The notes beneath the pieces were generated by a model, which was not told where the DNA came from, did no database searches, and saw only the letters and a program-made list of their open reading frames with translations. A stretch of DNA of 64,000 nucleotides from assembly GCA_025769875.1 (NCBI GenBank), contig JAGFNK010000081.1:85275-149274 (forward strand). The letters are read 5' to 3'. Below are positions 53,401 through 64,000 of the stretch, piece after piece. This stretch comes from Russula earlei (Eukaryota > Basidiomycota > Agaricomycetes > Russulales > Russulaceae). The translations under genes were made by a program, and so were the position numbers. Positions within the stretch are counted from its first letter, which is position 1. Each line of letters starts with the position of its first letter.

Positions 53401-54614
53401 GAGCCGTCGCGTTTTCGCCAGACGGCACCCGGATTGTCTCTGGGTCAGACGATCACACAGTCCGGATCTGGGACACGAGTACTGGCGCCACCGTCAAGAC
53501 CCTCGAGGGCCACAAAAGTTGGGTCTTCGCCGTCGCGTTTTCGCCAGAGGGCACCCGGATTGTCTCTGGGTCTTCGGATCGCACAGTCCGGATCTGGGAC
53601 ACGAGTACTGGCGCCACTGTCAAGACCCTCGAGGGCCACAAAAGTTCGGTCACAGCCGTCGCGTTTTCGCCAGACGGCACCCGGATTGTCTCTGGGTCTT
53701 CGGATCACACAATCCGGATCTGGGACACGAGTACTGGGGCCACGGTCAAGACCCTCGAGGGCCACAAATATTCGGTCACAGCCGTCGCGTTTTCGCCAGA
53801 CGGCACCCGGATTGTCTCTGGGTCGCACGATCACACAGTCCGGATCTGGGATACGAGTACTGGCGCCACCATCAGGACCCTCGAGGGCCACAAAGATTGG
53901 GTCACAGCCGTCGCTTTTTCGCCAGACGGCACCCGGATTGTCTCTGGGTCAGAGGATCACACAGTCTGGATCTGGGACACGAGTACTGGCGCCACCGTCA
54001 AGACCCTCGAGGGCCACAAAGATTGGGTCACAGCCGTCGCGTTTTCGCCAGACGGCACCCGGATTGTCTCTGGGTCTTCGGATGGCACAGTCCGGATCTG
54101 GGACACGAGTACTGGCGCCACCGTCAAGACCCTCGAGGGCCACAAAGATTCGGTCAGAGCCGTCGCGTTTTCGCCAGACGGCACCCGGATTGTCTCTGGG
54201 TCAGACGATCGCACAGTCCGGATCTGGGACACGAGTACTGGCGCCACCGTCAAGACCCTCGAGGGCCACAAAGGTTGGGTCTTCGCCGTCGCGTTTTCGC
54301 CAGACGGCACCCGGATTGTCTCTGGGTCAGAGGATGACACAGTCCGGATCTGGGACACGAGTACTGGTGCCGCCATCCAGACCCTCGAGAGCGACTGGAC
54401 ATCAGTCCGTGCCATTGCAATACATGGTTTGTATTGCAGTATTGATGGGTGGGTCTTTAAATCTCATGGCACTCATACCACGAGACTCTGTTGGGTCCCC
54501 GTGTCTTGCAGGCCAGAACATCAAGATTCATACAAGTCTAGTCTAGTACTATGTTTACGAGGTCGCACCGTTATCCTGCACTTCCCACCTAGTCAGTTAT
54601 CGCAGCTGTCTTAA
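50421..54614 (+). CDS. NACHT-WD40 NLR protein, 9 WD repeats
   Basis: Exon 1 50421-50600, exon 2 50655-50791 and exon 3 from 50851 encode a helical N-terminus (VSLSVLKETADAIPPPAGPI; TLEQSVFRPLKGK; SLEAITDDLQTIASRGRLTR) of MLKL-NTD/HeLo-like character. Small exons follow (EIRREVREGNEEIQRVVQGV at 51139 before a GTAAGT donor; VTQQALHDDR). The NACHT exon (about 51319-52968) has Walker A GVAGTGKST, Walker B VIVLDALDEC and FLTSRPEPKLH. A 47-bp phase-0 intron (52969-53015) precedes the WD40 exon (53016-54614), with a linker, 9 repeats of 42 residues and the same C-terminus as the twin. It lies about 550 bp 3' of the transcription factor, same strand. Role as a non-self recognition or incompatibility receptor follows from the het-d/het-e/NWD family. 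The ligand is unknown. The exon borders at 50990-51138 are unresolved. Confidence 0.87.
53256..54385 (+). repeat. Tandem array of nine 126-bp WD40 units
   Basis: Nine in-frame units almost identical to those of the left array. Variation is limited to codons after GHK, before AVAF, and around SGSxDx. Unit composition and order differ from the left array. Confidence 0.9.
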
Positions 54615-55040
54615 GTAGCTAAGATGACAATTAGAGTTGGCTTCTGGCGCTGTGCCCTTATTTAATACATCTTACGTGCCAGTTCTACTTACAACGCATA
54701 TAATTACATTTCCTGTGAAAGAGAGGACAATCGTTGCAAGTGTAATTGTCTGCCCTCCAGATTAGGCTTACCAATGTAACTGTGTAAGTCGGCACTGTGG
54801 CGTGCGGTGCTGCCAAGAAGAAAGGTTTGTTCGCCCGAGGGGAACGAGTAGACTCGGTCCAGACGTGAGGAGAGAAAACACAGGCGAGGAAAAGCCTGCA
54901 TCGAATCAGGGCTGCGAGCGACTAGGCGGGGTAGCCAATTGGGCGAGGCTGGAGAACGCGGAACGAGAGCACGGGCGAGATCGAAATGACAAATGAAGTG
55001 GGACTGTTGCAATGCACGAACGACGTGGGCAATTGTGAGA
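54615..55040. other. Shared NLR downstream flank
   Basis: Conserved with 9142-9545 as DNA (GTAAGCCTAATCTGGAGGGC and flanks). Open frames in the two copies read in different frames, so this is untranslated or regulatory DNA rather than a gene. Confidence 0.6.
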
Positions 55041-55049
55041 AATAGGCGT

Positions 55050-56600
55050 CCATGAGAACTCATTCCTATCACAATGAATAGATCGTCATTATATCTAGCT
55101 GCCGTACCAACAAACAAGTCCTTTGTCACACATTTTAGAGTCCTTGTCATTGGGCACCGCTAACTGGGGTAAGGTGGTGTGGTCAGCCCACAGTGGCTGC
55201 ATCTACAACAGCTGAGGAGGAGGATGAGGAGGAAGTGTTGGATAATACTGCAGGTTGGGCAACAGCCCAGGGGCCAAGGAGCACCTCGCCCATCATCACC
55301 ACCACTTCCCCTTGCCCTTGCGCGACCTCGTGGCCGGAAAGCCTTGTTGTAGACGAGTGAGCACACTGGCAGAACCAAGGGGCAAAGGCAGCGGTGAGCA
55401 CACATGCGTCACGAGTTCTGGATGCGCGGTAGCAGGCGCGAGGAAGACATATCTGTGCGCCGTGCTTATGCCGCGCGCCCGACAAAGGGCACATCATGTG
55501 CGTAAAGCCTATCACACGCACTTCCATCTTGCACCGTGCCGTGCGCTCGTGGCGGCCCGTTCCGAGGGACGAGCACCCAGAGCGCCGTGCCACGGAGGAC
55601 TGCGCGCGCCAGTCCGCCCGTGCGTAGTGCGCGTCCATCGCGGGCCCACGTGTGCGGGGCACCCGTAACGGCCGGACGCGTCAGGCCATTCCGGCGGTCG
55701 ACATGACATGTAGAGCCTGCCCTCGGTTCCGGGCGGAAGGAAGGAAGAACGTCACGGACGGGAGAAAAGGGAAGCGAAGCGATCCCGTAATCTGCTCCTT
55801 GGACGGGATTCACAGGACCGAGACGGCAGAAGGGACGGGTGACAGAACGAACGAGCGCCAGGGGCGGCTCCTCGGCGGCACCCGCTGGTATAGGGCCTGA
55901 GAAGAACGTGAGACTGCGCCGCGGGAGCCGCCTCCTCGTGGCACACCGTATTTGACTGACATGAGCCTTACGTATGCGTCGAAGAAGCGCAGCGAAAGTG
56001 AGCATCCGATAGCGGAGCCATGCCGTGGTGGGAGGAGTGTGAAAGGGAATGACGAACGGCGCCACACGGTCTTCCCTGGAACACGCACGATCTGGAAAGG
56101 ACTGCGGTTGGGTGGAGGAGCGGGATGGGTGTCATCCACAAGATGCGCAGCTTGGGCGGCGCGGAGATGATGACATGACACGCACCGCACCAATTCTTAC
56201 ATTCTTCGAAATGACATGTTTTCGACCGCAGCGTCTACGGCCGGCAGATGACGCACTGGCCAAGAGAACGGCTACGGTCTTACACGTCCTATCCCATAAG
56301 GCAAGGCCCAACGCGGTGACCGTTAGTGCAAGTCATGATCCATCAACTTTAAGTCAAAGTCATGACTGCTCAGTCGAAGGTTCGGTTTGGCGGCGGAGAT
56401 GTGCATGCCCTGCTGATGTACGGTTTCTCGGACCGTGCCCCCGCGTGCTTGTAATTTGATACTGCTTGAATAGGGGGCTCCTTGAACCGCTACCACCACC
56501 AGGTGCGGATTTTCCCACGGTAAAACCGGGGCAAGGATAGGCGATGAGGATGACAGTGGACTCTGCAATGTCAGACCTACCCGTCTGAGCCTTCATTCAG
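55050..56600. other. GC-rich stretch without a recognisable gene
   Basis: Frames of up to 199 codons exist on the - strand (56065-55466), but others overlap on both strands. They are R/P/A-rich, and no domain, splice pattern or repeat partner within the window supports them. It may be an old insertion next to the duplication edge, or the site of unrecognised non-coding RNA. I see nothing definite. Confidence 0.35.
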
Positions 56601-57168
56601 AGATAATGGCCCCCCATATACAAAACCTACCACGTGAACAACCGCCCCTCTAGGCAAATAACAGAGCCACCCCTCTGAGTCACCCCCCCCGGAGACCTCC
56701 TTGACACCCTCCCTGGCACACACCTCCCCCCCTGCCTGAGCACCCTCACATAATATACCCAAATTATAAATAAGAATGTAGAGATCACAGCGATCATAAC
56801 TTCGTAAACTAGACAAATCTTCAATACCTACATATCAATAGACCCCGACCTTAAGTTACGAGAATACCTAAACCAACCCGCCCTAAGTAAACTAACCATC
56901 CCCATATTCTGCTACGCTATGAGAACGCTATGAGAACGCCATGAGAACACTAACCTCACCCTGGAACTGATCCCCCCACACGCAACCCACCAAAACCAAA
57001 TGATAACAAAATACACCACCTCACCGGAGATTGAACCTCCCCACCACACAACACCCGATGCCACCGCCGCCACGAGACACCCCCTCCTTTCATGCTTCAA
57101 AGAACTCCTTTCATCAGCCCAATACAAAATCAAGACAACATACCACACACGAGACTCCTGCACCACAA

Positions 57169-58767
57169 CATGTCGCTCACACCCTCCTCCAAAGAACAAC
57201 CCACCAAATCCTCAACTGCCGCTAGAGTCGCCCTCACCACAGGACCAGCAGCCTCCTCCCTAGAGGCCAGAAAACGCAAACAAAAACACCAAAGTACTTC
57301 ACCACACCCCTCATCTCCCACTTCCTGACTTACACCATCCTAGATGTAACTGATGACCCTCTGGGCGACCAAACTACCCACCTGGACCCAACCCAACCCA
57401 CGATGACCACCATCTCCATTCCCGCCTCTGCAGCCCAATGTGACCCTGCCTCCTCACCCACCCCGATGGTCCCTTACTCTCCTACCGAACCAGACACCTC
57501 CCAGTCCCCCCTCTACGATCTGATGCTGGATGACACCTCACCAACCTCCCCCAAGTCCCCCACCCCCTTCTGCACCAATCTAGTCTCCGACTCAGATGAT
57601 GCCCTGGAGGACATAACAATGAGAGATACCCACATCACCTCCCTATACACCCTGCGAACTAGAGAGGAAGACTCCACCCCCAAATGTGCCCACCTCACAG
57701 GAACTCGCTCCGAGGCTAGCCTCACCACCACTCCGACATCTACATCCTCTGATATGGCTACGGCTCTTCAAACACGCTTGGAAGCCCTTGCCAAACGTTT
57801 TACCTCCCGCCCCATCAACAAAGATGCCTCACGCAACCCAATCGACAAATACACTAACTGCGAACATTTCCCAATAGTCCATGACCCACACCCAGCTGTG
57901 GCTCTAGACAACATAGACATTGAATGTGCTGTAGGATGGGTACATCGCCCAGGTGACAAACTCCTAGCCATCCCCTTTGACACTGAAGCTAGTGAGCTTG
58001 AGACCCACGACTCGATCAAAAGCAGAATTTTCACCACAGTCACTGAAATAACCAAGGCTGATAACATTGGTATCGCCGGGCCCACCCCCAGCAAGGAAGC
58101 ATGCCGCTCCCCCACATCCTTCCTCATCTACAACCTCACCGATGCACAGAAAATCGCCCTCCTCAAATGCGGAGTCTGGTCTGCCCCCACCCTCACCTTC
58201 CGAGTAACAACCCTTGACTCACCGTGCCTGGACTTTCTCTTTACTATAAGAGGTTTCACCACTCATATTATAGATGAGGTACAACAAATGGTATACAACA
58301 TATGGACGGATGAAACCACCAAAGAATTCCTCACCGGCACCATTAATACCTACAACCCCAGCGACCAACACGATATTGCCACCTCCATAAGCCACTTCAT
58401 AGAGTCTGTCACCGTCACGCGCCTAGACCTGAAAACCAATGGAGGAGCCCTCACCCCATGCTTTAACATATATGCTAGAGGTAAAACCATCCCAAATGAT
58501 GACCTATGGTTCACCCTCCGAGATTTCCTGGCCAAACGATCCTACGCAACTGCCCTCCAGGGGAAAGGAGAAACTGTGATCGCCCCCTTCCGCTGTGGCA
58601 TATGTCATGGCGCTGACCACCTGAGGGGCCTATGCCCATTCCCCCAAATCAAAGACTGGAATGGTCCTAAGAACCGCCCTTCCGCCACGTACGCAACCAT
58701 GAGGAACACCCTACCCCGAAAGGAGGGCAGGGGATGCAATCAAATGGTGCTCCTGAGACATGACTGA
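57169..58767 (+). CDS. LINE ORF1 (gag-like) protein
   Basis: The main frame opens at 57403 (MTTISIPASAAQCDPASSPT) and ends TGA at 58767, 454 residues. It has an S/T/P-rich N-terminus and a folded middle (FPIVHDPHPAVALDNIDIEC, TSFLIYNLTDAQKIALLKCG, FLFTIRGFTTHIIDEVQQMV) as in gag-like proteins of fungal LINEs. One CCHC knuckle, CGICHGADHLRGLC, lies near the C-terminus. Upstream, an N-terminal piece at 57169-57328 (MSLTPSSKEQPTKSSTAARV) lies in a different frame, and the 57403 frame is open back past it. A frameshift near 57290 may thus have separated the original start. The protein binds element RNA. Confidence 0.75.
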
Positions 58768-59088
58768 CTAACAAATACGATAATACGATATAACGATACG
58801 ATAAATAGTAACCAAAGAGCCCCGTTTCCCTTGACCGCCTATGCCACTCCCTACACATAGTACATCCCTTTGTTCCCGAGAATGCCCAAATAAAGTCGCA
58901 TCCACCCTAAAACCCCCACATAAGTCTTGTCCCCTGCCATGAGCACAATAAACTCCTGACCCACGGCTGCCAAATCCCAACCTGCTGGCCAGGAGGGACG
59001 CGCACCCCCCACACCTAACAGCACACACCCGTGCCCTGAAACACACACCCGTGTTGAACCCCCACCGGAATGCCAATCAAACCAAAGG

Positions 59089-62000
59089 ATGAGAGCCAAC
59101 ATTAACATAGCCACCCTTAACATGAATGGCTTCGCAGCCCCTGCAGCTAATATGACTGGGCCCGAGAAATGGTCAGCAGTCTACCGCACCATGAGAACCC
59201 ATAACATAGCAATCCTAGCCCTACAAGAGATGCACCTCGATCACCACCGACTACAAGTCATTCAAACATGTCTAGGCTCAAAGCTAGATATAATAGTCTC
59301 CCTCAACCAAAACAACCCACGCGCGTCTGCAGGAGTGGCCTTCGTAATAAATAAAAGACTCATTACCCCAAAAGAATATCAGCTCTACGAACTCAAAGAA
59401 GGACGAGCCCTCGCTCTTAAAATTCAGTGGCATGAATCTGAGGAAACACTCCTCCTGAACGTCTATGCGCCCATGAATAAAAACAACCATCCTGAATTCT
59501 GGAAAGACTTAGAAATAACAAGACAAGCCCTAAGACTGAGGAAACCAGACTTCATGCTGGGCAACTTCAACATCACAGAGGACGCCATAGACAGAGCTCC
59601 TGCACACCTCCCTGACGTCAATGCCATATCAGCACTAAGAGACCTGCACCTATAATGGGACCTCCAGGATGCCTGGAGACTCTCCCACCCGAATAACAGA
59701 ACCTTTACTTACCGAGCATTGGCGAATGGCCAACAGATCTGCTCGCGCTTGGACCAAATACACTCTTCCCAAAGAACTTCACTCCTCACCTTCGACTGGA
59801 GAACCACCCCCTCTGCCATCCCCACTGACCACTGGCTAGTAGCCATTAAGTATGCCCCAAAGGACGCCCCCTCTATTGGAAAAGGCCGCTGGACATGGCC
59901 ACTGCACACACTAAAGGATAAGCTCCTCCTCAAAGAGATATCGTCAAGAGGTATTCGCCTCGAAAATGACTTATACATATTGAGAGCTGCCAACACTGAG
60001 CGCGAGCGAAGCAATCCCCAGACCCTTTGGAACCAATTTAAAGATGACATTAGAACCATCGCAAGACAACACGCTAGGAACACTCACCACAAGAAAACAT
60101 CACAAATTAAGAGACTGAGAAAGGATATAGACTATGCAGCGAACCACCCTGAGGCTGACACCAACAATGACATAAGAGTTAATGAAGCCATAATGGCAAG
60201 TGAACTAGCTCACCTAGAACGATCTGTAGCTATAAACCAGAAAGAGATCCTTCGAGCAAAGATAGAGTCAAATAATGAATCCCTAGGAGGTATCTGGTCA
60301 ATCCTAGCTAAAGAACGGAAACCCAGAGACCTCCTACAACATCTTAAGATACCAAACACAACCCCCCCCCAATTTGAACGATCATTGAAAAGAATGTCTG
60401 AACTAGCACGTAATTACCACGAAAACCTTCAGAACGAATGCCTGGACACACTACCCAACCACAGCGAACAACTCCGAAGGCTAAACAAATTCCTCAATGA
60501 GATCCCGGAACACCAGAAACTGGAAGAACCCAACTTATCCACCATGGCTTGTCTAATACAACAATCAGACATTGAACACGCCCTTAACCTGTACAAAAAC
60601 AGTACTGCGACCGGCCTAGATGGCTGCCCCTATGAACTTTGGAAGGCACTCCACGACTACTACTACGACGAGGCGAAGAAAGGCAGAACCAGCTTCAACA
60701 TTATTAAAACCCTAACCACAATATTTAATGACATCCAAACCAACGACACAGACCCACGGGCCAATTTCGCAGATGGATGGATGTGTCCCATTTACAAAAA
60801 GAAAGACCCCACTGACATAAGTAACTACCGCCTGATCACCTTACTGAACACAGACTACAAACTATTTACTAAAATCCTCACACTCCAACTGACTGAAACC
60901 ACCGCCAACATGATACATCAGGACCAAGCTGGGTTCATCCCAAAACATTCTATCTTCAACCACATCAGACTAGCAAATACAATCATCAACTACGCAGAAG
61001 TGACTGAGTCAGATGGAGTGATAATTGCGCTAGACCAAGAGAAAGCGTATGACAAAATAAAGCATGACTACCTATGGACCATCATGGAGGCTTTCCAATT
61101 ACCGCCCCCATTTATAGAAACCATTAAAGCACTATATAGACATGCAACAACACAAGTAGCAATTAATGGGGAACTAAGCACACCTTACCCAGTACAAAGA
61201 GGAATCCGACAGGGCAACCTGCTATCCTGTGCGCTATTCAACCTCGCAATTGAACCCCTGGCCTGCTGCATCCATGGAGACAACTACATACTAGGGCTAA
61301 ACATCCCGACAATTCACAACAGCCCACGAATTAAACTCTTCGCTGATGACACCACCATATATCTAAGTAAACATGATTGTTTTGACTACATCCAACAAAT
61401 ACTAAACTACTGGTGCAGTATATCCGGTGCGAAATTTAATATCAAAAAAACCGAAATTATACCAATTGGCTTGGCACTGTACCGCCAGAGTGTCCTTGAA
61501 ACCCATAAAATAAATGAATGAGACCAACCGTTTCACAACCAGATCAACATTGCAAAAGACGGAGATGCTGTACGAATCCTAGGGGCGTGGTTAGGGAACG
61601 ACACCACCGCAACAACCCCATGGGAACCTATATTAAACAAGTTACAAAAAACCCTAGATTGATGGAACCGAACACACCCCTCCCTGCATGGAAGGGCGTC
61701 GATAGTGCAAGCAGTAATAGGAGGCTGCACCCAATTCCTAACGAAAGCACAAGGAATGCCGGAACACATTGAAGATGCCTTGATCAAAATGATACGCCAC
61801 TTCGTCTGGAACAATGTCCCACACCCAAGAATATCCCTAGAAAACCTATACAGACCTATACAAGAAGGAGGTCTCAACCTCCTCGACATCAAAACACAAA
61901 ACAAAGCCATCGACATTACCTGGATTAAACCACACCTCAACTTCTCCAAGTACCGGCCAACATGGGCCAAAATCTCCGACATAATCATAAATGCAACAGC

Positions 62001-63284
62001 CCCTCCAAATGTCTCCGGAATAGCCCAACTGAATAACTTCCTCCAATCTTGGGACCCCCCCGGGAGAGGCCGACGCGCAGCCCTACTAAACAAAGACATA
62101 ACCAGAATGCTCCGAATAGCCAAAAAACATAACACGCACCTGTTCCCACTCCAGATGTCCCCCCAACTAAGGTCACAGCTCCCGGCCTGGTATCACCCTG
62201 ACGCGGACATGCCCCCCATGAATACCAGATCCACCAAATGCCTCATAACCAACCACCGAGTGCACTCTGTCGTGGACCTAATAAGAACATCAGCACGAAC
62301 TCGGGAGCGACACCCAGACTCACCTCACCTCCAAATCCCCCAATGCCCATGTCATGATTGCCTCGAGGACAAAAGGAATGGATGCCTCAACCCAAAGGAA
62401 TGTGTAACGGACACCCTAAACAGGATCAACAGAATAGCAGACAAGTTTAACCCCCTTGACCCAGGGGACTTACATGACAACCTATCCCTTACCCCCACGA
62501 GGAAAGCAAGAAACGCCGAAGCTAAGATAAATAATGAAGCCATCCACTTCGACCCAACAATAACTTGTAAAAAGGACTTAGCTGAGTGCTTCCGAATCTT
62601 CGCAGACCCTAATAGAATGTCAAACCTTCCCACACGACGATACCACACAAGGGGAATACACCTAAGACATCAAGGAATCAGAGTATATACAGATGGTGCC
62701 TGCTTTAACAATGGGAAAGAGAACGCACACTGCGGAAGCGGCATCTGGTTTGCCCCTGAAGGCGAGCCCCACAGCAAACGCAATGCTGCCATACAAATCC
62801 CTGGTCCAAATCAGTCCAACCAAATAGGGGAAATCGCAGCCGTGATAGTAGCAGCTGAATCGATTCCTAAATTTTGGCCCCTAACGATATTAACTGACTC
62901 AAAATATGTGATAGAGGGACTAACATCTCACCTGCCACACTGGGAAGATAAAGGTTGGATAGGGGTTGCAAATGCCAACTTCTTCCAAAGAGCTGCATAC
63001 ATGCTCCAATCCCGCATCACCACGACAGACTTTGTATGGATTAAAGGACATGATGTTAACCTAGGAAATGAAGAAAGCGACCGTTTAGCCAAGGAAGGAG
63101 CCCTGAAAAACGAAACAGACGTCCTTAACTTACACATACCAAAAGAATTCAATCTGCACGGAGCAAAATTGGCAACCATCTCACAAGCAATAGCCTACCG
63201 GGGAATACGGGAAAGAAAAAAGAACTCTCCCCGACGATCAACGCTAAAAAACCTACACTCTGCCAAAGCGGCCATTGCCAAATA
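59089..63284 (+). pseudogene. LINE ORF2 (AP endonuclease, RT, RNase H) with three stops
   Basis: One continuous frame broken by TAA 59653-59655, TGA 61519-61521 and TGA near 61660. The endonuclease has NIATLNMNGF, ILALQEMHLD, LLLNVYAPM, FMLGNFNI and, past the first stop, RLDQIHSS and TDHWLVAIKY. The RT has PIYKKKDPTDISNYRLI, QAGFIP, VIIALDQEKAYDKI, GIRQGNLLSCALFN and catalytic LFADDTTIY. A zinc-finger-like CPCHDCLEDKRNGC follows. The RNase H has VYTDGACFNNGKENAHCG, LTDSKYVIEGL and WIKGHDVNLGNEESDRLA. Each stop can be explained by a single C-to-T change (CAA, CGA, CGA). ORF2 ends at the Tc1 insertion at 63284. Confidence 0.9.
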
Positions 63285-64000
63285 CAGTGACCCCAAAAAC
63301 TGTTCAAATGTTTTGTACATTTTCATTGTATTAACCATATCTAGAGAACCACTCCAGCTAATAATATGTAACTAGGTTTGTTTTCAAGCTCTACATCATA
63401 GCTTTGTATTGGTATACGTTATACAGCGTAGGCATAATTATTTAGGAAGATATAAGGTATGTTTGCTAGTGTACCCATTTGAACAGTTTTTTGGCCTTGG
63501 TATCTAAATAGGGTATATGCCAAAAATTAGTAGTTTGTGTATCCTCCATTTGCTTTGAACACCTCTTCCACCCTCCTAGGCATACTTTCTATCAAGTTCT
63601 GCACAACAGTTTGATCAATGGCCTCCCATTCCAGCTGTGTGTGCTCTCAAAGTTCATTGATTCCCTTAGGGGGTGTTGGATAAGCTGCAAGCTTCTTTTT
63701 GAGATGAGCCCAAAGATGCTCAATAGGATTGAGATCTGGGGATTGAGCTGGCCAGTCCATGACCTGAATTCTGTGGTCTTGGAACCAAGATGTGGTAAGC
63801 CTGCTCTTGTGGATAGAGGCATTGTCCTCTTGAAAGAGGGTATCTTTGCATTTCTTCTTGAAATACTTGATAGATGCAAGTAGTTCATCCTCCAAAATGC
63901 TGCAATAAAGTTCAGCATCCATCCTTCCATCAATCTTTGCTGCATGCCCAACTCCTTCCCAAGACATGCAGCCCCACAACATCAAGGAACCTCCTCCATG
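63285..64000 (-). mobile_element. Tc1/mariner element, partial at the window end
   Basis: Begins CAGTGACCCCAAAAACTGTT right after TA 63283-63284, the usual Tc1-type terminus and target. The CAAAAACTGTTCAAATG motif recurs inverted at about 63478-63500, suggesting a subterminal repeat. It runs past the window end. It inserted into LINE ORF2. Confidence 0.8.
63537..64000 (-). pseudogene. Tc1 transposase, 3' part, with one in-frame stop
   Basis: The C-terminal half of a DDE_3 transposase: LWGCMSWEGVG, then FQEDNASIHKSRLT (second catalytic Asp), VMDWPAQSPDLNPIEHLW (catalytic Glu, 34-residue spacing) and LKKKLAAYP. A TGA at 63647-63649 follows GINEL. After it the frame continues with LEWEAIDQTVV, ESMPRRVEEVFKANGG and a natural stop at 63537-63539. 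Relatives have Trp at the premature stop, so TGG-to-TGA is likely. The N-terminal DNA-binding half and first Asp lie beyond the window. Confidence 0.85.

Larger units (their letters stand above)
45100..55040 (+). repeat. Right arm of the inverted segmental duplication
   Basis: Transcription factor, its 3' spacer, NLR and NLR downstream flank in + orientation, matching 31245-9140 reversed. This arm has none of the four large insertions and shows the empty target sites. The NLR here has three WD repeats fewer, while the first exon of the transcription factor is about 300 bp longer. Confidence 0.85.
56600..63284 (+). mobile_element. Tad1-type non-LTR retrotransposon, 3' end interrupted
   Basis: Strongly C/A-rich + strand from about 56600. 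ORF1 and ORF2 lie in order, with endonuclease, RT and RNase H, typical of the I/Tad1 group. The 5' boundary is estimated from the change in composition. At the 3' side the ORF2 frame runs into CAGTGACC after a TA (63283-63284), where a Tc1 element begins, so the LINE tail is outside the window. Confidence 0.8.

Noticed and set aside
55466..56065. 199-codon frame on the - strand as a gene
   Set aside because: It is high-GC with overlapping long frames on several strands, has no domain, no splice support and no partner elsewhere in the window.
1..64000. tRNA or rRNA genes
   Set aside because: I found no cloverleaf with A and B boxes and no rRNA-like block by reading; a tRNAscan run would settle it.

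Overview
The window looks like a repeat-rich accessory region of a filamentous basidiomycete (Agaricomycete) genome. Genes carry roughly 45-180 bp GT-AG introns. The set includes a Zn2Cys6 / fungal transcription-factor gene, two NACHT-WD40 NLR genes with near-identical 42-residue WD repeats, a SNF2 remodeller, and Ty1/copia, Tad1-type LINE, MULE, Tc1 and PIF/Harbinger-type elements. A Rhizoctonia/Ceratobasidium-like source is my guess from gene content and is not proven.

The main structure is an inverted segmental duplication. Its right arm (about 45100-55040) carries, on the + strand, an apparently intact multi-exon Zn2Cys6 transcription factor (45213-49873) followed by an NLR with 9 WD40 repeats (50421-54614). 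Its left arm (about 9140-31245) carries the same two genes on the - strand: an NLR with 12 WD40 repeats (9546-14124) and a dead transcription factor (17127-31187). The left arm is swollen by four insertions: a TA-flanked element with 127-bp inverted repeats (14221-16688); a nested stack with a CATCAG-ended element, an internal TTA-flanked MITE and a solo LTR (17507-19530); a complete MULE with 9-bp target duplications (22071-24927); and a full copia element with 5-bp target duplications (25406-30251). Without these, both arms are about 9.9 kb.

Outside and between the arms lies a second repeated family, here called the dsRBD cassette. It has a Q/P/S/H-rich repeat N-terminus and a double-stranded-RNA-binding fold split by an intron at a conserved position and phase, usually ending in an 'MIDWExIF' tail. 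The best-preserved members are at 32286-33253, 34940-35361 (a compact 122-aa protein), 37153-37511 (a second dsRBD type) and 1507-2936. Decayed members are at 433-914, 4380-5620, 31380-31700 and 38370-39400. The 5' ends of these genes resemble the 5' end of the transcription factor, so two gene types seem to share a promoter and first exon.

The spacer between the arms also holds a SNF2 remodeller of the Lsh/DDM1/IRC5 type (40546-43766, -), a decayed copia gag-protease fragment (33407-34636) and AT-rich and GC-rich tandem repeats. On the left flank (5.7-9.1 kb) are a palindrome cluster and an LTR-element gag remnant. On the right flank, a non-LTR retrotransposon with RNase H (about 56600-63284) carries three in-frame stops and is cut by a Tc1 element at a TA (63285 to the window end).

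Functionally, the NLR pair is likely intracellular immune or incompatibility receptors whose repeat arrays are turning over. The dsRBD proteins may act in RNA silencing or antiviral responses, but only the fold supports this. The transcription factor is the only other probable regulator. Recurrent C-to-T / G-to-A nonsense and splice-site changes suggest RIP-like or deamination-driven decay.
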